Assembly (NCBI GenBank): GCA_029945445.1 | Contig: JAQSCO010000057.1 | Location: 294,985-358,984 of the forward strand | Reading direction: 5' to 3' | Length of the DNA: 64,000 nt | Source of the DNA: Lacunisphaera sp. | GTDB lineage: Bacteria > Verrucomicrobiota > Verrucomicrobiia > Opitutales > Opitutaceae | Shown here: positions 14,092-23,274 of the stretch, one piece after another | How the letters are laid out: each line of letters opens with the position of its first letter | Numbering within the stretch: position 1 is the first letter of the stretch | The notes under the pieces: model-generated | What the model was told of the DNA's origin: nothing | The model's input: only the letters and a program-made list of their open reading frames with translations | The model's database searches: none | Position numbers and translations under genes: made by a program

Positions 14092-15825
14092 TCAATAGCC
14101 GGCGGCCTGGCCGTCCTTGCGGGATTCACTCGCACCCCAGTAAACCTTGTTCACCGGATCCCAGCGGATGGCCTGGTAGCCGCCGAAGCCACCGCTGCCA
14201 CCGACCACCACGTGTCCGCGCTGCGCGAGGGCGCGCGTGCTCTCGTAGGGGATGCCGCTCTCGACCTGCACCTCGCCGCCGTCGGTCATCTTCTCACCGG
14301 TGGGCTCGCTCGAGCCCTCGTGCTGCCAGCGCGCGGCGTCGCCCGCCTCCTGCACGCCCATGCCGAAGTCGATCTGGTTCACGAGCACCTGCACGTGGCC
14401 CTGCGGCTGCATCGCGCCGCCCATGAGGCCGAACGCCAGCCAGGGCCGGCCGTCCTTCATGACGAAGGCCGGGATGATGGTCTGGAACGGCCGCTTGCCC
14501 GGCGCGTAGACGTTGGCGTGGCCGGGCTCGAGCGTGAAGAGTTCGCCGCGGTCCTGGAAGGTGAAGCCGAGGCCCGGCACACTGATGCCCGAGCCCATGC
14601 CGCGGTAGTTGGACTGGATGAGCGAGACCATGTTGCCGTCGGCGTCGGCGGTGCAGAGGTAGATCGTGTCACCGTCTTTCAGCGCGGGATTGCCGGCGTC
14701 GTAAGCTTTCGCGGCTTTCGTGAGGTTGATGAGCTTGCGGCGCCCGGCGGCGTATTCCTTCGAGAGCAGGCCCTGCAAGGGGATCCTGGCGAAGGCCGGA
14801 TCAGCATAGAACTTTGCGCGATCCTCGAAGGCGAGCTTCTTGGCCTCGATGAGCACATGCAGCGCGTCGGGTGAATTATAGCCCATCTTCGCGAGGTCGT
14901 AGCCCTCGAGGATGTTCAGCATCTGCAGCGCGGCGATGCCCTGCGAGTTAGGCGGCAGCTCATAGACGTCGTAGCCGCGGTAGTTGACCGACGCCGGCTC
15001 GACCCAGGTCGGCGCGTTCTTCTCGAAGTCGATCTTCCGGAGAAACCCGCCGTGGGCGCGCATGAAGGCGTCGATCTGGTCCGCGATTTCGCCCTTGTAG
15101 AAGGCGTCGCGGCCCTGCGCGGCGAGCAGGCCGAGCGTGTGGGCGAGCGCGGGGTTGCGGAAGATCTCGCCGTCCTTCGGCGCATTCCCGCCGGGCGCGT
15201 AGACGTCGAGGAACGCGCCGGGAAACCTGTCCGCCCTGGCGTTGCGGACCCCGATGCCCCAGAGGTAGCTGATGTATTGGGTGACCGGGAAACCCTCGTT
15301 CGCGTAACGGATGGTGGGCGCGAGCAGGTCCTTCATTGGCAGCTTGCCGAACTTACCATGCAACGCGAACCAGCCGTCGACGGCGCCGGGCACGGAAATA
15401 GGGAGGAAGCCGCGCGGCGGGATGTGGTCCGGGTTGGCGGTCTTCGCGAGCTCGGCCTTCAGCTGTTCATAGCCGAGGCCGAGCGGGGAACGGCCGGAGG
15501 CGTTGAGGCCGTAAAGCTTCTTGGTCTTCGCGTCGTAGACGATGGCAAAGAGATCCCCGCCCACGCCGTTGCTCACGGGCTCCATCAGACCGAGCGCGGC
15601 GTTCGCGGCGATGGCGGCGTCGACCGCGGTGCCGCCCGCCTTGAGGACATCGAGGCCGATCTGCGTGGCGAGCGGGTGGCTGGTGCACACCATGCCGTGC
15701 TGGCCGAGCACCGGCGAGCGGGTGGCGAAGGCGCGGCCGTTGATGCGGTCGATTTGGGCGAAGGCGGTGGCGCAGAGGACCGAGGACAGGAGACAGAGGA
15801 CGGGGAGGGCGCGGAGACTCTTCAT
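14092..15825 (-). CDS. ggt: Gamma-glutamyltransferase
   Basis: Exported Ntn-hydrolase of 577 residues that cleaves gamma-glutamyl amides such as glutathione. A signal peptide (MKSLRALPVLCLLSSVLCATAFA) is followed by GMVCTSHPLATQIGLDVLKAGGTAVDAAIA, the family signature. The autocleavage Thr sits in LKDGDTIYLCTADADG, which begins the small subunit and is followed by NYRGMGSG and GFTFQDRG. The C-terminal GLMGGAMQPQGHVQVLVN segment is typical. The downstream malQ start lies very close, so a shared transcript is possible. Confidence 0.93.
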   Translation of the reverse strand: MKSLRALPVLCLLSSVLCATAFAQIDRINGRAFATRSPVLGQHGMVCTSHPLATQIGLDVLKAGGTAVDAAIAANAALGLMEPVSNGVGGDLFAIVYDAKTKKLYGLNASGRSPLGLGYEQLKAELAKTANPDHIPPRGFLPISVPGAVDGWFALHGKFGKLPMKDLLAPTIRYANEGFPVTQYISYLWGIGVRNARADRFPGAFLDVYAPGGNAPKDGEIFRNPALAHTLGLLAAQGRDAFYKGEIADQIDAFMRAHGGFLRKIDFEKNAPTWVEPASVNYRGYDVYELPPNSQGIAALQMLNILEGYDLAKMGYNSPDALHVLIEAKKLAFEDRAKFYADPAFARIPLQGLLSKEYAAGRRKLINLTKAAKAYDAGNPALKDGDTIYLCTADADGNMVSLIQSNYRGMGSGISVPGLGFTFQDRGELFTLEPGHANVYAPGKRPFQTIIPAFVMKDGRPWLAFGLMGGAMQPQGHVQVLVNQIDFGMGVQEAGDAARWQHEGSSEPTGEKMTDGGEVQVESGIPYESTRALAQRGHVVVGGSGGFGGYQAIRWDPVNKVYWGASESRKDGQAAGY

Positions 15826-15866
15826 CAGCGCAAACTAGGGCGGACCGCCGGCGCGGTCAACCCACG

Positions 15867-16901
15867 TCAAGACACGACAGACACGACGGTGCGCGTGGCG
15901 CCACCGAATTTTTCCAGCTCGTCCAGCACGGCGTTGATCGCGCCGGCTTCGAGCGGCACGGCGCGCGTGACGATCGGCCGCAAGTCGAGCCGGCCATCGA
16001 CCGTCAGGCGCAGCAATTCCGGAATCTCGCGGGCGAGGTGGTCGGACACGCCGATGATCTCGGCCTCCTGGTTGATCAGCTCGGTGTAGGGATGCACGCC
16101 GAAGGGCTGCTGCGTGAGGCCGGCGAGCGCGGCGCGGCCCATTTTGCCCAGCACGCGCACGGCCTGCTGCATCGTGAGCGGCAGGCCGATCAGCTCGAGC
16201 GCGACGTTCACGCCGCGGCCGCCGGTCAGGTGGAGGATCTCCGCGACCGGGTCGGCGGTGCGGGCACTCACCGGCACCGCGCCGAATTTTTCCGCGAGCG
16301 CGAGTTTGGCCTGGTTGAGGTCGACCGCGTAGACGGTCGCGGCCCCGAGCGCACGGGCCAACTGTACCGCCGAGGCGCCCAGTCCGCCGAGGCCGAAGAC
16401 CGCGACGGTTTCGCCCGGCTGCAGGCGGGCCTTGCGCAGCGCATGCAACGCAGTGGCCGAGGAGCACATGAGCACCGCGCCGTGGGCAAACGATATTTCC
16501 GGCGGCAGCACAAACAGGCAGGCGGCCGGCATGACGGTATATTCCGCAAAACCGCCCGGGCGGTGCTTGCCGAGCATCTGTCCGGCGGCGCAGAACTGCT
16601 CGTGGCCGCCGGCGCACCAGGCGCAGGTGCCGCAGGTCGCGAGATAGTGGACGCACACGCGGTCGCCCGGGCGGACCGAGCGGACTTTTTCGCCGACCCG
16701 TTCGACCACGCCGGCCACCTCGTGACCGAGGGTGAGCGGCAACGGGCCAGCCGGCGAGACGCCGGCCCGGTAATGCACGTCCGAATGGCAGATGCCGGCG
16801 GCGTGAACGCGGATCAGCGCGTCGGTCGGGCCCGGGACGGGCACCGGAATGTCATGCAGTTCGAGCGGACGCCCGGCGGCGACAAGGCGGACGGTTTTCA
16901 T
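15867..16901 (-). CDS. Zinc-dependent alcohol dehydrogenase (MDR, AdhP-like)
   Basis: NAD-dependent medium-chain dehydrogenase of 344 residues. The catalytic zinc ligands are in AGICHSDVHY and TLGHEVAGVVERVGE, and the structural zinc Cys cluster is CGTCAWCAGGHEQFC. The Rossmann loop reads VFGLGGLGASAVQLARALGA. The start at 16901 (MKTVRLV) fits the family; an upstream frame adds only MRRARL. The pattern is closest to propanol-preferring alcohol dehydrogenases. It diverges from nifJ with a 200-base gap. Confidence 0.88.
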   Translation of the reverse strand: MKTVRLVAAGRPLELHDIPVPVPGPTDALIRVHAAGICHSDVHYRAGVSPAGPLPLTLGHEVAGVVERVGEKVRSVRPGDRVCVHYLATCGTCAWCAGGHEQFCAAGQMLGKHRPGGFAEYTVMPAACLFVLPPEISFAHGAVLMCSSATALHALRKARLQPGETVAVFGLGGLGASAVQLARALGAATVYAVDLNQAKLALAEKFGAVPVSARTADPVAEILHLTGGRGVNVALELIGLPLTMQQAVRVLGKMGRAALAGLTQQPFGVHPYTELINQEAEIIGVSDHLAREIPELLRLTVDGRLDLRPIVTRAVPLEAGAINAVLDELEKFGGATRTVVSVVS

Positions 16902-17052
16902 CAGCCGGGCGCGCCGCAATCATCATAAGACGTGGGGATGGGCACGGGTTGATAAGAGCAGCTTCTGCCAAAAAGAAAAGCCGGGGCCCGTGCTGTCCCG
17001 CCTGTTTTCAGAGGGAGATGCGCGGCACCCGGGCTGCGCATACGGCAAGCAC

Positions 17053-17096
17053 TGCCCCACGTTGGGCAATATCTGCGCAGATGAGGTGATGCGCAT
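17053..17096. promoter_or_regulatory. Cluster of palindromes just upstream of nifJ
   Basis: Three dyads in 44 bases: imperfect TGCCC...GGGCA (17053-17068), perfect ATCTGCGCAGAT (17071-17082) and ATGCGCAT (17089-17096). They lie 9-50 bases before the ATG at 17105. This density suggests operator sites or a structured leader controlling nifJ, but no named regulator motif is recognised. Confidence 0.35.
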
Positions 17097-17104
17097 ATGG
17101 CATC

Positions 17105-20100
17105 ATGGCAGGAGCCCTTTTCACGCCTATGATCAGCCCAGCCAAAGCCCCGAATTACGTGACCTGCGACGCCAACGAGGCCGTCGCCTCGGTTGCCTAC
17201 CGCCTCAACGAAGTGATCGCCATCTACCCGATCACGCCGTCGTCGACGATGGCGGAGTTCTGCGACGAGTGGGCGGCCGGGCGCAAGCCGAACCTTTGGG
17301 GCGAAGTGCCGCGGATCGTGGAGATGCAGTCCGAGGGCGGCGTCGCCGGCGCGGTGCATGGCAGCATGCTCGGGGGCGCGCTGACCACCACCTTCACCGC
17401 GTCGCAGGGCCTCCTGCTGATGATCCCCAACCTCTACAAGCTCGCGGGTGAACTCCAGCCGTTCACCATGCACGTGAGCGCCCGCGCCCTCGCCGCGCAG
17501 GGCCTGTCGATTTTCGGCGACCACGCCGACGTCATGGCCTGCCGGGCCACGGGTTGCGCGCTGCTCTGCAGCAACTCCGGCCAGGAGGCGCACGATCTGG
17601 CCCTCGTCGCGCATGCCGCCAGCTACAAGGCCCGGCTGCCCTTCATCCATTTCTTCGACGGTTTCCGCACCTCGCACGAGGTTTCCAAGCTGGCCTTGCT
17701 CCCCGACGACGTGCTGCGCGCCGTCATCGACGAGGCCGACATTGCGGACTTCCGCGCCCGCGCCCAGTCGCCCGACCGGCCGATGCTGCGCGGCACGGCG
17801 CAGAATCCCGACGTCTATTTTCAGGGTCGCGAGTCGGTGAACCGTTTCTACGATCACCTGCCCGCCACGGTGCAGGCGGTGATGGACAAGTTCGCGGCCG
17901 CCACCGGCCGGAGCTATCACCTCTACGACTACTACGGCCACTCCGCAGCCGAGCGGGTCATCATCGCGATGGGCAGTGGCATCGAGACCATTTCCGAGAC
18001 CGTCGATTTTCTCAACGCCAAGGGCGAGAAGACCGGCGTCGTCTCCGTGCGGCTCTTCCACCCGTTCGACGTGCCGGCCTTCCTCGCCGCGCTGCCGAAG
18101 ACGGTGAAGCAGATCGCCGTTCTCGACCGCACGAAGGAGCCCGGCTCCATCGGCGAACCCCTTTACCTCAACACGGTCGCGGCGCTCTCCGCCGGCTGGA
18201 CCGGCGCGAGGCCCAAGGTCTGCGGCGGACGCTACGGGCTCGGCTCGAAGGAGTTCACCCCGGGCATGGTGTGTGCGGTGTTCCAGCACCTGTCGGCCGC
18301 GCAACCGCGGCACAATTTCACCGTCGGCATCAACGACGACGTCACCGGCCTGTCGCTGCCCTACGAGGCCGACTTCGACCTCGAGGCGGCGGACGTGCGC
18401 CGCTGCGTTTTCGTCGGGCTCGGCGCCGACGGCACCGTCGGCGCGAACAAGAATTCCATCAAGATCATCGGCGAGCAGACGGACAACTTCGCCCAGGGCT
18501 ACTTTGTCTACGACTCGAAGAAGTCCGGCTCGATGACGACCTCGCACCTGCGTTTCGGCCCGCGGCCGATCCGGGCGCCCTACCTGATCCGGCGTGCCGA
18601 GTTCGTCGCGTGCAGCCAGTTCAGCTTCGTCGGCCGCACCGACGTGCTCGGCTTCGCCGCCCCTGGTGCGGTCGTGCTGCTCAATTCGCCGTATTCCGCC
18701 GCCGACACCTGGGCCAAGCTGCCGCTCGACTGGCAGCAGACCATCATCGCAAAAAAACTGCGGCTCTTCGTCATCGACGCCACCCAGGTTTCGCAGGCGA
18801 GCGGCATGGGCCGCCGCACGAACACGGTTCTCCAGACCTGCTTCTTCTTCCTCTCCGGCGTCCTGCCGCAGGACGAGGCCATCAAGCAGATCAAAAAGGC
18901 GATCGAGAAGACCTACGGCCGCAAGGGCGACCAGATCGTCAAGATGAACTACGCGGCCGTGGACGCGGCGCTTGCCGGCCTGCACGAGGTCAAGGTTCCC
19001 GTCTCGCCGCTGGCCGACGCGGTGGCCACCTTGCCGCCGACCTATCCGGGTGCGCCGGCCTTTGTCCGCGAGGTCACGGCCCGCCTCCTCGCCAACGAGG
19101 GCGACCTGATGCCGGTCAGCGCCCTGCCGAACGACGGCGCCTGGCCTACTGGCACCGCGCGTTTCGAGAAGCGCAACATCGCCCTCGAGATCCCCACTTG
19201 GGACGCCTCGATCTGCATCCAGTGCAACAAGTGCGTGTTGGTCTGCCCGCACGCCGCCATCCGCGCCAAGTTCTATGACCCCGTCGCGCTCGTGGGCGCG
19301 CCGGAGGACTTCAAGTCCGTGCCCTTCCGCTCGAACGAATTCCCGGGCCAGAAATACACCATCCAGGTCGCGCCCGAGGATTGCACCGGCTGCTCGCTCT
19401 GCGTGCAGGTCTGCCCGGCCAAGGACAAGTCCAACCCGCGCCACAAGGCGATCGACATGGTCGCCCAGGCGCCGCTGCTCGAGGCCGAGCGCACCAACTG
19501 GGATTTCTTCCTCGGTCTGCCCGATCCGGACCGCACCAAGCTTGATCTCTCGACGGTCAAGAACTCGCAGTTCCTGGCCCCGCTCATCGAGTTCTCCGGC
19601 GCCTGCGCCGGCTGCGGTGAGACGCCCTACCTGAAGCTCCTCACGCAGCTCTTCGGCGACCGCCTCGTGATGGCCAACGCCACGGGCTGCTCCTCGATCT
19701 ACGGCGGCAACCTGCCGACGACGCCCTATTGCGCCAACAAGGAAGGCCGCGGCCCGGCGTGGGCCAATTCGCTCTTCGAGGACAACGCCGAGTTCGGCCT
19801 CGGCCTGCTGCTCGCGGTCGAGCAGCGCGCCAAGTCCGCCAATGAAAATCTCCAGAAACTCGCCGCCAAAGTTGGCCCGGACCGCGTGGCCGCGCTTCTG
19901 CAGGCCGATCAAAGCACCGAGACCGGCATCGCCGAGCAACGCACGCGGGTCGCCGCCCTCAAGGTGGCGCTCGCCAAGTTCGACGAGGCCGACGCCCAGC
20001 GCCTCCTCGCGCAGGCCGACGACCTCGTCAAGAAGACGGTCTGGATCATTGGCGGCGACGGCTGGGCCTACGACATCGGCTACGGCGGGCTCGACCACGT

Positions 20101-20743
20101 GCTCGCCTCCGGCGCCAACGTGAAGGTCCTCGTGCTCGACACCGAGGTCTACTCCAACACCGGCGGCCAGGCCTCGAAGTCCACGCCGATGGGCGCGGTC
20201 GCCAAGTTTGCCTCCGGCGGCAAGGCCACGGCCAAGAAGGACCTGGCGCTTATCGCCATGCAATACGGCCACGTCTACGTCGCCCGCGTCGCCTTTGGCG
20301 CCAAGGACAACCAGACGCTCGCCGCCTTCCGCGAGGCCGAGGCCTATGACGGCCCCGCGCTCATCATCGCGTATTCGCACTGCATCGCGCATGGCTTCCC
20401 GCTCCACCTCGGCCTCGAGCAGCAGAAGCTCGCGGTCGACACCGGCTACTGGCCGCTCTTCCGCTACGACCCGCGCAACCTCGCGAAGGGCGAGGTTGGG
20501 CTGAAGCTGGATTCCGCCGCGCCGAAGACCGCGCTGTCGAAGTTCATGGCGAACGAGACACGCTTCGGGATCCTGCGCAACGTCGACCCCGACCGCGCCA
20601 GCGAGCTCGGCGCGATGGCCCAGGAACAGGTGCGCACGCATTACGCCCTCTACCAGCAGCTCGCCGCAGCGCCGGCGGGAGCCAAGTCGTCCGCCCCGAC
20701 GGCCACGCCCGACCCGAAACCCCCAACCCCCGCCACGCCATGA
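17105..20743 (+). CDS. nifJ: Pyruvate:ferredoxin (flavodoxin) oxidoreductase
   Basis: Oxidatively decarboxylates pyruvate to acetyl-CoA and CO2, reducing ferredoxin or flavodoxin. It is a single-chain enzyme of about 1,212 residues with fused domains in the usual order. The N-terminal pyrimidine half has AIYPITPSSTMAEFCDEW, then a GTVGANKNSIKIIG gamma domain. The two-[4Fe-4S] ferredoxin domain has CIQCNKCVLVCP and CTGCSLCVQVCP. The proximal cluster and TPP domain has CAGCGETPYLKLL, ATGCSSIYGG and GGDGWAYDIGYGGLDHV. The last residues are a Pro/Ala-rich tail. A second ATG at 17129 is an alternative start. The 3' end overlaps the DHOD-like gene by four bases (ATGA). Confidence 0.95.
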   Translation: MAGALFTPMISPAKAPNYVTCDANEAVASVAYRLNEVIAIYPITPSSTMAEFCDEWAAGRKPNLWGEVPRIVEMQSEGGVAGAVHGSMLGGALTTTFTASQGLLLMIPNLYKLAGELQPFTMHVSARALAAQGLSIFGDHADVMACRATGCALLCSNSGQEAHDLALVAHAASYKARLPFIHFFDGFRTSHEVSKLALLPDDVLRAVIDEADIADFRARAQSPDRPMLRGTAQNPDVYFQGRESVNRFYDHLPATVQAVMDKFAAATGRSYHLYDYYGHSAAERVIIAMGSGIETISETVDFLNAKGEKTGVVSVRLFHPFDVPAFLAALPKTVKQIAVLDRTKEPGSIGEPLYLNTVAALSAGWTGARPKVCGGRYGLGSKEFTPGMVCAVFQHLSAAQPRHNFTVGINDDVTGLSLPYEADFDLEAADVRRCVFVGLGADGTVGANKNSIKIIGEQTDNFAQGYFVYDSKKSGSMTTSHLRFGPRPIRAPYLIRRAEFVACSQFSFVGRTDVLGFAAPGAVVLLNSPYSAADTWAKLPLDWQQTIIAKKLRLFVIDATQVSQASGMGRRTNTVLQTCFFFLSGVLPQDEAIKQIKKAIEKTYGRKGDQIVKMNYAAVDAALAGLHEVKVPVSPLADAVATLPPTYPGAPAFVREVTARLLANEGDLMPVSALPNDGAWPTGTARFEKRNIALEIPTWDASICIQCNKCVLVCPHAAIRAKFYDPVALVGAPEDFKSVPFRSNEFPGQKYTIQVAPEDCTGCSLCVQVCPAKDKSNPRHKAIDMVAQAPLLEAERTNWDFFLGLPDPDRTKLDLSTVKNSQFLAPLIEFSGACAGCGETPYLKLLTQLFGDRLVMANATGCSSIYGGNLPTTPYCANKEGRGPAWANSLFEDNAEFGLGLLLAVEQRAKSANENLQKLAAKVGPDRVAALLQADQSTETGIAEQRTRVAALKVALAKFDEADAQRLLAQADDLVKKTVWIIGGDGWAYDIGYGGLDHVLASGANVKVLVLDTEVYSNTGGQASKSTPMGAVAKFASGGKATAKKDLALIAMQYGHVYVARVAFGAKDNQTLAAFREAEAYDGPALIIAYSHCIAHGFPLHLGLEQQKLAVDTGYWPLFRYDPRNLAKGEVGLKLDSAAPKTALSKFMANETRFGILRNVDPDRASELGAMAQEQVRTHYALYQQLAAAPAGAKSSAPTATPDPKPPTPATP

Positions 20744-21735
20744 AACTCGCGACCACCTACCTCGGGCTCAAGCTGAGCAACCCCCTCATCGTCGGCGCCT
20801 CGCCGTTCTGCGACAACGTCAAGCTCGCCTGCCAGCTCCAGGATGCCGGCGCCGGCGCACTGGTCATGCGCTCACTCTTCGAGGAGCAGATTGACCTCGA
20901 GCAGCGTGCGATGGTGCGCGACATCGAATCAGCGACGGCGGCGGGCGGCTCCGAGGCGGCGAGCTACTTCCCGGAATACTCGGAGTATCAGCTCTCGCTC
21001 GACCGCTACCTGCGCCAGATCCAGGGCCTGAAGGCGCTGGTGAAGGTGCCCATCATCGCCTCGCTGAACGGCTGCCGGCCGGGTGGCTGGACCGACTTCG
21101 CGCGGCGCTTCCAGGATGCGGGCGCGGACGCCATCGAGCTGAATCTTTACAACCTCGCCACCGATCCTGGAATTTCCGGAGCGGAGGTGGAATCGGACAT
21201 GCTGGAAACCGTCGGCAACGTAGTCGGGGCGGTGCATATTCCCATCACGGTGAAGATATCGCCGTTCCACGCCTCGCCGGTGAATTTCGCCATGGAGCTG
21301 GAAAAAGCCGGCGCGAAGGGCGTGGTGCTGTTCAACCGGTTTTATCAGCCGGACTTCAACCTCGAGGACTTCGAGGTGCATCCGCAGCTCAAGCTTTCCG
21401 ATTCCAGCGAACTGCTGCTGCGTTTGCGCTGGCTGGCCAACATTTCCCCGCATTTGCAGGGCTCGCTCTCGGCGACCGGCGGCGTGCACACTTCAGAAGA
21501 CGCGATCAAGGCGCTGCTGGCCGGGGCACACACCGTCCAGCTCGTGTCGGTGCTGCTCAAGCACGGCCCGCGCTATCTCTACACGCTGTTGCAGGGCATG
21601 CGGAAATGGATGGAGGAGCACGGCTACGAAAGCATCGACCAGCTCCGGGGCGCGCTCAACCAGCACCGCTGCCCGGACCCCTCGGCGCTGGAGCGCGCGA
21701 ACTACATCCGCGTGCTGCAGAGCTGGCGGGTGTGA
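20740..21735 (+). CDS. Dihydroorotate dehydrogenase-like protein linked to nifJ
   Basis: Flavin-binding TIM barrel of 331 residues. It resembles class 1 dihydroorotate dehydrogenase/PreA enzymes: YLGLKLSNPLIVGASPFCDN at the start, a long central insertion, DAGADAIELNLYN, VKISPF, GVVLFNRFYQPDFNL and SLSATGGVHTSEDAIKALLAGAHTVQLVS at the FMN phosphate site. Its start overlaps the nifJ stop (ATGA), so the two are translationally coupled. Homologues commonly sit beside nifJ, and a redox partner role for PFOR or ferredoxin is plausible but unproven. It is probably not the pyrimidine-pathway enzyme, given this context. Confidence 0.85.
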   Translation: MKLATTYLGLKLSNPLIVGASPFCDNVKLACQLQDAGAGALVMRSLFEEQIDLEQRAMVRDIESATAAGGSEAASYFPEYSEYQLSLDRYLRQIQGLKALVKVPIIASLNGCRPGGWTDFARRFQDAGADAIELNLYNLATDPGISGAEVESDMLETVGNVVGAVHIPITVKISPFHASPVNFAMELEKAGAKGVVLFNRFYQPDFNLEDFEVHPQLKLSDSSELLLRLRWLANISPHLQGSLSATGGVHTSEDAIKALLAGAHTVQLVSVLLKHGPRYLYTLLQGMRKWMEEHGYESIDQLRGALNQHRCPDPSALERANYIRVLQSWRV

Positions 21736-21762
21736 GCGGTGGGCGCGGCCGGCGGGGGATTT

Positions 21763-21798
21763 CTATAGGCCCGATACGGCCTATAGGGCTTATGGGCC
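21763..21798. repeat. Four degenerate tandem 9-mers between convergent operons
   Basis: The units read CTATAGGCC, CGATACGGC, CTATAGGGC and TTATGGGCC. The first and the second/third also form a 9-bp inverted repeat, CTATAGGCC (21763-21771) and GGCCTATAG (21778-21786), around CGATAC. It lies between the ends of the DHOD-like gene and nuoN, where it could form a shared transcript-end hairpin. It is a second instance of 9-base periodicity in this window. Confidence 0.65.
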
Positions 21799-21819
21799 GC
21801 ACAAGGCAGGGCTCCCGAT

Positions 21820-23274
21820 CTACTGGAACAGCCCCAGCAGCGCCGACGGCCACAGGCCGAGCACCACGATCAGTGCCGCGGCGGCCAGCAGCGCGAGGGC
21901 GGCGGTCGCGGGCACCTTGATCGGTGACGACTCCTTCGCCGGCGCGACCAGCGCCTGTTTCAGGATCAGCAGATAGTAATAAAGGGCCACGGCACTCAGC
22001 GCGATCGCCAGCAACGCCAGCCATCCCGCGGGTCCGCCCATTTGCAGCGCGGCGGAGAACACGACGAACTTGCCGACAAACCCGGCCAGCGGCGGGATCC
22101 CCGCCAGCGACAGCACGAAGACAAACAGGCAGCCGGCGAGCAGCGGCGAGCGCGCGCGCAGGCCGGCGAGGTCGCCGAGGTCGCCGAGGTTTTGGCAGCG
22201 GCCGGCACGCTCGACCACCGCGATGACGCCGAAGGCCCCGACCGTGGCGAGGCCGTAGGTCGCGGCATAATAGAACAGCGGTCCCGGGCCGGAGTGCCCG
22301 GCGGCAATCACGCCCAGCAGCAGCGCGCCGGCGTGCGCGATGGCCGAGTAGGCAAGCAGCCGGCGGACATTGCCCTGGGCCAGGGCGGCGAAATTGCCGA
22401 GCAGCATCGAAGCGGCGGAAATCAGCGCCACGACGGGCAGCCAGCCGGCCGCCCCGGTCAGATTGCCGGCCGCCGCACCGAGCCCGGGCCAGAGCAGCCG
22501 GAGGAAAAGGGCGAGCCCGGCGAGCTTGGAGGCCGAGGCGATCAGGGCGGCGGACGGAGCGGGCGCACCCTCGTAGACATCCGGCGCCCACAGGTGGAAG
22601 GGGGCGGCGGCGGCCTTGAAGCCGAAGGCCACGAGAATCATCACCAGCGCCACCACCAAGAGCGGGCTCGGGCCGCTCATCGCCAGCTGGACGGAAATTT
22701 CCTGCAGTTCGATCGAACCGGTCAGGCCGTAGAGCAGGCTGAAGCCGAAGAGCAGGAAGGCCGCGGAGACGCCGCCGACCAGGAAATATTTCAGCGCCGC
22801 CTCGGCGGACTCGGGCCGCGACTTGTCGAAGCCCGCGAGCACATAGAGCGACAGGCTGGCCGTCTCCAGCGCGAGGAACGCCAGCAGCAGCTGCTGGGCG
22901 ACGGCCATGAGGGTGAAGCCGGTGGTGGCGAACAGGATCATCGCGACCAGCTCCGCCGGGTGGCGCAGCCGGGAGGTGCCGGCGGTGACGCCGAGCGCGA
23001 GGAGCGCGAGCCCGAGCACGCCCGCGCGGGTGGCTTGGGCCAGCATATCAAGTGAAAGGACGCCGCCAAAGAGCGGCCCCGGCTGACCGGCACCCAGACC
23101 CCACACACCGGCGGTGACGAGAGCGAGGACGCCGAGGGCGGCGGAGATTTGCAGGCGCTGCTGCGGGCTGCGCGAATTTTTCGGCAGGTCGACCGCCAGC
23201 ACGGCCAGCGCACCCGCGACGAGGCAGATCTCGGGCCGCAGCGCGAGCAGGAGTTCGCCATAGGGCGTGTTCAT
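21820..23274 (-). CDS. nuoN: NADH-quinone oxidoreductase subunit N
   Basis: Antiporter-like membrane subunit of complex I, about 484 residues with some 14 hydrophobic helices. Conserved features are a Glu in LAFLALETASLSLYVL and Lys in AFGFKAAAAPFHLWAPDVYEG and IASASKLAG, the ion-path residues of the Mrp-type antiporter fold. The start at 23274 overlaps the stop of the second nuoM (ATGA), so upstream in-frame codons were rejected. It is the last gene of the nuo operon, followed by a short repeat and the convergent DHOD-like gene. Confidence 0.93.
   Translation of the reverse strand: MNTPYGELLLALRPEICLVAGALAVLAVDLPKNSRSPQQRLQISAALGVLALVTAGVWGLGAGQPGPLFGGVLSLDMLAQATRAGVLGLALLALGVTAGTSRLRHPAELVAMILFATTGFTLMAVAQQLLLAFLALETASLSLYVLAGFDKSRPESAEAALKYFLVGGVSAAFLLFGFSLLYGLTGSIELQEISVQLAMSGPSPLLVVALVMILVAFGFKAAAAPFHLWAPDVYEGAPAPSAALIASASKLAGLALFLRLLWPGLGAAAGNLTGAAGWLPVVALISAASMLLGNFAALAQGNVRRLLAYSAIAHAGALLLGVIAAGHSGPGPLFYYAATYGLATVGAFGVIAVVERAGRCQNLGDLGDLAGLRARSPLLAGCLFVFVLSLAGIPPLAGFVGKFVVFSAALQMGGPAGWLALLAIALSAVALYYYLLILKQALVAPAKESSPIKVPATAALALLAAAALIVVLGLWPSALLGLFQ

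Noticed and set aside
16901-20641. Minus-strand open frame of 1,246 codons
   Set aside because: It lies antisense to nifJ, has a composition typical of a GC-rich shadow frame (Arg/Gly/Ala/His-rich) and shows no recognisable domain.
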